Below are positions 6,956 through 11,273 of a DNA stretch of 11,273 nt, in pieces. Source of the DNA: an uncultured Eubacteriales bacterium. Lineage in GTDB: Bacteria; Bacillota; Clostridia; Oscillospirales; Oscillospiraceae. Each line of letters starts with the position of its first letter. Position 1 is the stretch's first letter. Under the pieces are notes generated by a model. The model made no database searches and was not told where the DNA came from. It was given only the letters and a program-made list of their open reading frames with translations. The stretch spans positions 1 to 11,273 of the forward strand of contig USCO01000064.1 in NCBI GenBank assembly GCA_900553135.1, read 5' to 3'. The position numbers and the translations under genes were made by a program.

Positions 6956-8077
6956 ATGAACATTCTGTTCACCTGCGGCGGCACCGCGGGCCATGTGAAT
7001 CCGGCGGTGGCCCTGGCCCGCATTTTCCAGGAGCGCAACCCCGGCTGCAAGATCCTGTTTGTGGGAGCGGACGGCGGCATGGAGACCCGTTTGGTCCCCA
7101 AGGAGGGCTATCCCATTGAGACGGTGACCATTACCAATTTCCACCGCTCCTTTGCTCCGGCGGACATCGCCCACAACCTGGGTACCCTGGTGAATATGCA
7201 GCGCTCCAAGGGCCAGGCCAAGCGCATTGTGGATCAGTTCCGCCCCGACCTGGTGGTGGGAACGGGAGGCTACGCTTCCTTCCCCGTGGTCAAGGAGGCG
7301 GCCCGGCGAGGCATCCCCACGGCGGTGCACGAGTCCAACGCCGTGCCCGGCCTGACCACCAAGGCCCTGTCCAAAGTGGTGGACCGGGTGATGGTGGGCT
7401 TTGAGGAGAGCCGCAGCCACTACGACGACCCGGACAAGGTGGTAGTCACCGGCACCCCGGTGCGGGGCGACTTCTTCCGCTACACCCGGGAAGAGGCCCG
7501 GGCCAAGCTGGGCTTTGACGACAACCGTCCTCTGCTCCTCTCCTTCTGGGGCTCCCTGGGTGCTGAGGTCATGAACCAGAAGATGGTGGACTTCATCGCC
7601 AAGGAGTGCTACGAGGGCGCGCCCTTCCGCCACATCCACGGGGCGGGCCGGGATTACGCCTGGATGAAAGAGGAACTGGACCGCCGTGGGCTGCAGCTGG
7701 GGGACAACGGTGTGGAGGTACGGGAGTACATCTACGACATGCCCCTCATCATGGCGGCCGCCGATGTGGTCATGTGCCGGGCGGGAGCCTCCACCATTTC
7801 CGAGCTTACCGCCATCGGCAAGCCCGCCATTCTGGTGCCCTCCCCCAACGTGACCGCCAATCACCAGGAGAAAAACGCCCGGGTGCTCTCCGACCAGGGC
7901 GCGGCGGTGTTGCTGCTGGAGAAGGAGTGCGGCAATGAGACCCTCTTCGACCAGGCGGACAGCCTGCTGCGGGACCGGGGCCGTCGGGAGGAGATGTCCC
8001 GCCGCCTGGGCGCCATGGGCGTGCCCGACGCGGGAGAGAAAATCTATGTGACCCTGCGTTCCATTATGCGGGACTAA
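6956..8077 (+). CDS. murG: UDP-GlcNAc:lipid I GlcNAc transferase MurG
   Basis: Peripheral membrane GT-B glycosyltransferase on the cytoplasmic face that adds GlcNAc to lipid I, giving lipid II, the substrate of FtsW and the PBP in this cluster. The 373 residues match the usual length. The N-domain glycine-rich loop is CGGTAGHVNPAVALA (7-21) with the conserved His13; the second G-loop region is GTGGYASFP (102-110), followed by HESNAVPG (125-132) with the conserved glutamate. The C-domain has GTPVR (166-170), FWGSLGAE (197-204), a region that usually reads GGSxGA, and the UDP-GlcNAc site CRAGASTISELTAIGKPAILVP (274-295) with NHQEKNA (302-308). A small variation is FWGSLG in place of the more usual GGSQG. 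The ATG follows GAGGTG by six bases. Position after ftsW/spoVE is the canonical dcw order. Confidence 0.97.
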   Translation: MNILFTCGGTAGHVNPAVALARIFQERNPGCKILFVGADGGMETRLVPKEGYPIETVTITNFHRSFAPADIAHNLGTLVNMQRSKGQAKRIVDQFRPDLVVGTGGYASFPVVKEAARRGIPTAVHESNAVPGLTTKALSKVVDRVMVGFEESRSHYDDPDKVVVTGTPVRGDFFRYTREEARAKLGFDDNRPLLLSFWGSLGAEVMNQKMVDFIAKECYEGAPFRHIHGAGRDYAWMKEELDRRGLQLGDNGVEVREYIYDMPLIMAAADVVMCRAGASTISELTAIGKPAILVPSPNVTANHQEKNARVLSDQGAAVLLLEKECGNETLFDQADSLLRDRGRREEMSRRLGAMGVPDAGEKIYVTLRSIMRD

Positions 8078-8083
8078 GGGGAG

Positions 8084-8111
8084 ACCAAGAAAAGACGGGG
8101 CGCATAGGATA
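8084..8111 (+). promoter_or_regulatory. Candidate sigma-K-like promoter before murA
   Basis: ACC (8084-8086), 16 bases, then CATAGGATA (8103-8111). This fits the late mother-cell sigma-K pattern as I recall it from B. subtilis (AC or ACC, 16-17 bases, CATAnnnTA). The -35 part is very short, so the support is modest. The same decamer GGGGCGCATA that holds this -10 also holds the sigma-E-like -10 before the PBP gene. Transcription would start near 8118, inside the left side of the murA hairpin. Confidence 0.3.
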
Positions 8112-8141
8112 GCCTAAATCCAATGAAATTGGAGGCTATCC
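8107..8141 (+). promoter_or_regulatory. Stem-loop that buries the murA Shine-Dalgarno sequence
   Basis: Nine base pairs (ggatagcct 8107-8115 with aggctatcc 8133-8141) stack on five more (ccaat 8120-8124 with attgg 8128-8132). The loop is GAA and there is one four-base bulge (8116-8119). The only good ribosome binding site, GGAGG at 8131-8135, lies wholly in the right arm, and the murA ATG follows the stem by one base. The murG stop is 29 bases before the stem, so a ribosome ending murG should not open it. This is the layout expected of a translational control element; no ligand domain is visible. Confidence 0.65.
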
Positions 8142-8142
8142 C

Positions 8143-9405
8143 ATGAGCTTTTATGAGATCACAGGGGGCAGGCCCCTGGAGGGCCGGCTGCGGGTCCAGG
8201 GCGCGAAAAACAGCGTGCTGCCCCTGCTGGCCGCGGCCATCCTGTCCCCGGAGCCCAGTGTGCTCCACAATTGCCCGCGGCTCAGCGACGTGGCGGCCAC
8301 CCTGGAAATTTTGCAGGTTCTGGGCTGCCGGGTGGGCCGGGAAGGGGAGACCCTTTGGGTGGACCCCTCCGGTTTGCGGGCAAGCTGTATCCCCGAGCGG
8401 CTGATGGGGGAGTTGCGCTCCTCCGTCATCTTCCTGGGGGCCCTCCTGGCCCGCACCGGGGAGGCTAACATGTTCTACCCCGGCGGCTGCGAGCTGGGGC
8501 CCCGGCCCATCGACCTGCACCTGGCCGCCCTGGAATCCCTGGGGGCTGAGATGGGGGAGGCGGAGGGCTGTCTCCGCTGCACCAAGGGAACGGGCTTGCG
8601 GGGGACCACCATCTGCCTCAGCTTCCCCAGCGTGGGGGCCACGGAGAACGCCATGCTGGCCGCCTGCGGAGCCCAGGGCACCACCACCATCGTGGGGGCG
8701 GCCCGGGAGCCGGAGATCGTGGACCTGGAACGGTTCCTGTGTTCCATGGGGGCCAGAGTCAGCGGGGCGGGTACCTCTCACATCGTGATCGAAGGAGGAC
8801 GTCCCCTCCACGGTACGGAGTACACGGTCATGGGGGACCGCATCGTGGCGGCCACCTATCTGTGTGCTGCTGCGGCGGCGGGGGGACAGATCTGCCTGAC
8901 CGGCGTGGACCCCAGCACCTTCACGGCGGTGAACGCCTGCCTGGAGGAGGCGGGCTGCCGCCTGGAGACGGGGGAGGACTTTGTGGAGCTGGTCCGACGG
9001 GGGCCCCTGACGGGGTGCCGTCCCGTGCGTACCGCCCCCTATCCCGGGTTTCCCACCGACGCCCAGGCGGTGCTCATGGCCGCCCTGGCGGGAGGAACGG
9101 GAACCACCATGTTTGTGGAAAATATGTTTGCAAGCCGCTACCGCCATGTGGATGAGCTCATCCGCATGGGGGCCAGAATCCAGGTGGCGGGGCGGGTGGC
9201 CGTGGTTTCCGGCGTTCCCCTCCACGGCGCCCGGGTCCGGGGCAGCGACCTGCGGGGAGCCGCGGCCCTGGCGGTGGCCGCCCTTGGGGCGGAAGGCACC
9301 ACCCGGGTGCGGGGCCTGAAGTACATCCGCCGGGGGTACCAGTGTCTGGAGGAGGACCTGGCCCGGCTCGGGGCGGAGATCCGCCTGAGGGAATCACCAG
9401 TTTGA
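8143..9405 (+). CDS. murA: UDP-N-acetylglucosamine 1-carboxyvinyltransferase MurA
   Basis: Cytoplasmic EPSP-synthase-fold enzyme that transfers enolpyruvyl from PEP to UDP-GlcNAc, the first committed step of peptidoglycan synthesis and the target of fosfomycin. The 420 residues match the family. Seen: GGRPLEGRLRVQGAKNSVLP (8-27) with the conserved Lys22-Asn23, the active-site loop PGGCELGPRPIDLH (113-126) with Cys116 aligning with E. coli Cys115 (so fosfomycin sensitivity is expected from this residue), PGFPTDAQA (301-309) with Asp306 in place of the catalytic Asp305, and the closing GLKYIRRGYQCLEEDLARLGA. In B. subtilis this position in the cluster holds murB. Many Firmicutes have two MurA paralogues; which one this is cannot be told. 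The ATG lies seven bases after a GGAGG that is hidden in a hairpin. Confidence 0.96.
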   Translation: MSFYEITGGRPLEGRLRVQGAKNSVLPLLAAAILSPEPSVLHNCPRLSDVAATLEILQVLGCRVGREGETLWVDPSGLRASCIPERLMGELRSSVIFLGALLARTGEANMFYPGGCELGPRPIDLHLAALESLGAEMGEAEGCLRCTKGTGLRGTTICLSFPSVGATENAMLAACGAQGTTTIVGAAREPEIVDLERFLCSMGARVSGAGTSHIVIEGGRPLHGTEYTVMGDRIVAATYLCAAAAAGGQICLTGVDPSTFTAVNACLEEAGCRLETGEDFVELVRRGPLTGCRPVRTAPYPGFPTDAQAVLMAALAGGTGTTMFVENMFASRYRHVDELIRMGARIQVAGRVAVVSGVPLHGARVRGSDLRGAAALAVAALGAEGTTRVRGLKYIRRGYQCLEEDLARLGAEIRLRESPV

Positions 9406-9406
9406 C

Positions 9407-9420
9407 CGCCCTCCGGGGCG
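9407..9420 (+). promoter_or_regulatory. UCCG-tetraloop hairpin between murA and ftsQ
   Basis: cgccc (9407-9411) pairs with gggcg (9416-9420) around a TCCG loop closed by a C-G pair. In RNA this is C(UCCG)G, a member of the very stable UNCG tetraloop class. It begins one base after the murA stop and ends four bases before the ftsQ ribosome binding site (AGGAG, 9424-9428). Confidence 0.45.
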
Positions 9421-9434
9421 TACAGGAGAAAGCC

Positions 9435-10328
9435 ATGGCATCAGCCCGACACAATCGAAAACGGCGCAGGAACCGGGGACGGTTGGGACTGCTGTTCAAG
9501 CTGCTGTGTCTGGCAGCGCTGGCGGCCGCCGTCGTCTTCGGCGCCACCGTGTTTTTCCAGGTGGAGACCATTGCGGTCTCGGGAAACAACCGCTACACCC
9601 AGGAGGAGATCATCACCGCCTCGGGGGTGCAGATCGGGGATAACCTGTTCCGCATGAACAAAGGGGAGATCTCCCAGCGCATCCGGGAGAGCCTGCCCTA
9701 CGTGGGCGCGGCCACCGTGCAGCGAAGGCTGCCCAGCACCCTGATCATCCAGGTGGAGGAATGGGACGCGGTAGGCCGGGTGGAGGTTTACGCCGAATCC
9801 CAGCAGACTCAGGAGACCCAGGAGGATGCGGCGGCCCAGGAGGGGGACACCTCCCAGGAGGACACCAGTGAGACGGAGGAGAAATCCACCGTCTGGACGG
9901 CGGATACCCCCTGGCTCATCAACGTCAGCGGCAAGCTGCTGGAGCAGCCCCAGGAGGGCAGCCAGGAGGGCATCTCCATCACCGGCCTGACCATCCTGGC
10001 CCCCCAGGCGGGCACCCCCATGGCGGTGCCCCAGGACCAGCAGGGAAAGCTGGACGCCCTGCTCCGCCTGCTGGACGCCTTGGAAGAGCAGCAAGGATTT
10101 TCCAGGGTGTCGTCCATTGATGTCACCCGGGCATCCTGGATGGAACTGCGGTATGACGGCCGCTTCACCGTGCGCATGCCCATGACGGGAGATACGGCAA
10201 AATACCTGAATATCCTCAATAAGGTGGTGGAAAATCAGAACCAAACCCAGGGGGAGACCTTCACCGGCACCATCGACCTGACCCAGGAGCAGTATGACGC
10301 GGTGGTCACCCCCGATCCCACCGCCTAA
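9435..10328 (+). CDS. ftsQ: Cell division protein FtsQ/DivIB
   Basis: Bitopic division protein of 297 residues that links FtsL and DivIC to the septal synthase. It has a short, very basic cytoplasmic tail (SARHNRKRRRNRGR), a membrane segment (about 18-41) and an extracellular POTRA domain (about 43-109) starting VETIAVSGNNRYTQEEI. An acidic, Gln/Glu/Thr-rich linker (about 120-153) separates it from the beta domain, which ends near KYLNILNKVVE. The linker is low complexity, encoded by repeated CAGGAG-like units, and looks like an insertion relative to compact homologues. Start choice: ATG at 9435 is six bases after AGGAG and gives the basic tail directly. A GTG at 9342 would add 31 residues inside murA without a good ribosome site, so it was not used. 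Sequence conservation in this family is low; architecture and position before ftsZ support the call. No ftsA follows. Confidence 0.9.
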   Translation: MASARHNRKRRRNRGRLGLLFKLLCLAALAAAVVFGATVFFQVETIAVSGNNRYTQEEIITASGVQIGDNLFRMNKGEISQRIRESLPYVGAATVQRRLPSTLIIQVEEWDAVGRVEVYAESQQTQETQEDAAAQEGDTSQEDTSETEEKSTVWTADTPWLINVSGKLLEQPQEGSQEGISITGLTILAPQAGTPMAVPQDQQGKLDALLRLLDALEEQQGFSRVSSIDVTRASWMELRYDGRFTVRMPMTGDTAKYLNILNKVVENQNQTQGETFTGTIDLTQEQYDAVVTPDPTA

Positions 10329-10361
10329 AGGGGAAACTTTGGGCTTTTCCAGCTTTTTCTC

Positions 10362-10390
10362 TTGACCTGCCCTGGAAAGAGCGATACAAT
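10362..10390 (+). promoter_or_regulatory. Strong sigma-A-type promoter for ftsZ
   Basis: TTGACC (10362-10367), 17 bases, TACAAT (10385-10390): five of six matches in each box at optimal spacing, with a T-rich stretch just upstream (10345-10360). Transcription would start near 10397 and leave a leader of about 84 bases. This gives ftsZ a supply independent of the long upstream operon. Confidence 0.75.
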
Positions 10391-10418
10391 GATTCAAGAT
10401 ATAGTCTGAAAATGATTT

Positions 10419-10459
10419 CTGCCGCAACCCATTGAGGATGGCAGCGCGGCTTGATTTTT
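10419..10459 (+). promoter_or_regulatory. Structured ftsZ leader with T-rich tail
   Basis: Two alternative pairings are visible: gccgc (10421-10425) with gcggc (10446-10450) enclosing ccat/atgg (10429-10432 with 10438-10441), or ctgcc (10419-10423) with ggcag (10440-10444). The first is followed by TTGATTTTT. The folds exclude each other. This could be a weak attenuator or only a stabilising leader; internal loops make the stems weak. Confidence 0.25.
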
Positions 10460-10480
10460 ACGATTTTAGGAGGAACGACA

Positions 10481-11273
<793 letters not shown>

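Noticed and set aside
9342..9434. Upstream GTG start for ftsQ that would overlap murA by 64 bases
   Set aside because: No good ribosome site, and the added residues are glycine/proline-rich out-of-frame murA sequence. The ATG at 9435 has AGGAG at good spacing.
10332..10358. Possible terminator after ftsQ (ggaaa/tttcc with TTTTT)
   Set aside because: The five-pair stem is mostly A-T with a nine-base loop, and three bases separate it from the T-run. Too weak to call; the T-rich part is as likely an upstream promoter element.
10412..10435. Seven-codon open frame (MISAATH) in the ftsZ leader
   Set aside because: No ribosome binding site before it, and a frame this short is expected by chance.

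Overview
The window is a run of cell-division and cell-wall (dcw) genes, all on the + strand, from a GC-rich member of the Firmicutes. High GC content, a B. subtilis-like gene order, strong AGGAGG-type ribosome binding sites, a PASTA-bearing class B PBP beside mraY and ftsW/spoVE, and a MurE with the meso-diaminopimelate motif DNPR together suggest a spore-forming or spore-lineage clostridium. The Oscillospiraceae (Flavonifractor/Lawsonibacter-like) are my best guess. That placement is inference from style; no marker here proves it.

Layout: a FtsL-like septum protein, probably cut by the left edge (to 518); a class B penicillin-binding protein with two PASTA domains (608-3061); murE (3117-4607); mraY (4662-5651); ftsW/spoVE (5720-6916); murG (6956-8077); murA (8143-9405); ftsQ/divIB (9435-10328); and the first 264 codons of ftsZ (10481 to the right edge). 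No gap between genes exceeds about 150 bases. No tRNA, rRNA, CRISPR, insertion sequence or prophage gene was seen.

The enzymes cover both ends of peptidoglycan precursor synthesis. MurA makes the first committed step, MurE adds the third amino acid, and MraY and MurG make lipid I and lipid II. FtsW polymerises lipid II and the PBP crosslinks it, with FtsL, DivIB and FtsZ forming the division scaffold. Compared with the B. subtilis or E. coli cluster, murF, murD, murC, murB and ftsA are absent from this stretch, and murA takes the place usually held by murB/murC.

The most interesting material lies between the genes. Most junctions carry a hairpin between the stop codon and the next start. Three stand out: a perfect 14-bp hairpin before the PBP, a perfect 16-bp AT-rich palindrome on the mraY stop codon, and a bulged 14-bp stem that buries the Shine-Dalgarno sequence of murA. 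Candidate promoters are a sporulation sigma-E-like site at the end of ftsL, a sigma-K-like site whose start point would fall inside the murA hairpin, a sigma-A-like site before mraY and a strong sigma-A-like site before ftsZ. The murA arrangement suggests a switch in which read-through mRNA hides the ribosome site while locally initiated mRNA frees it. This is a hypothesis from sequence only.
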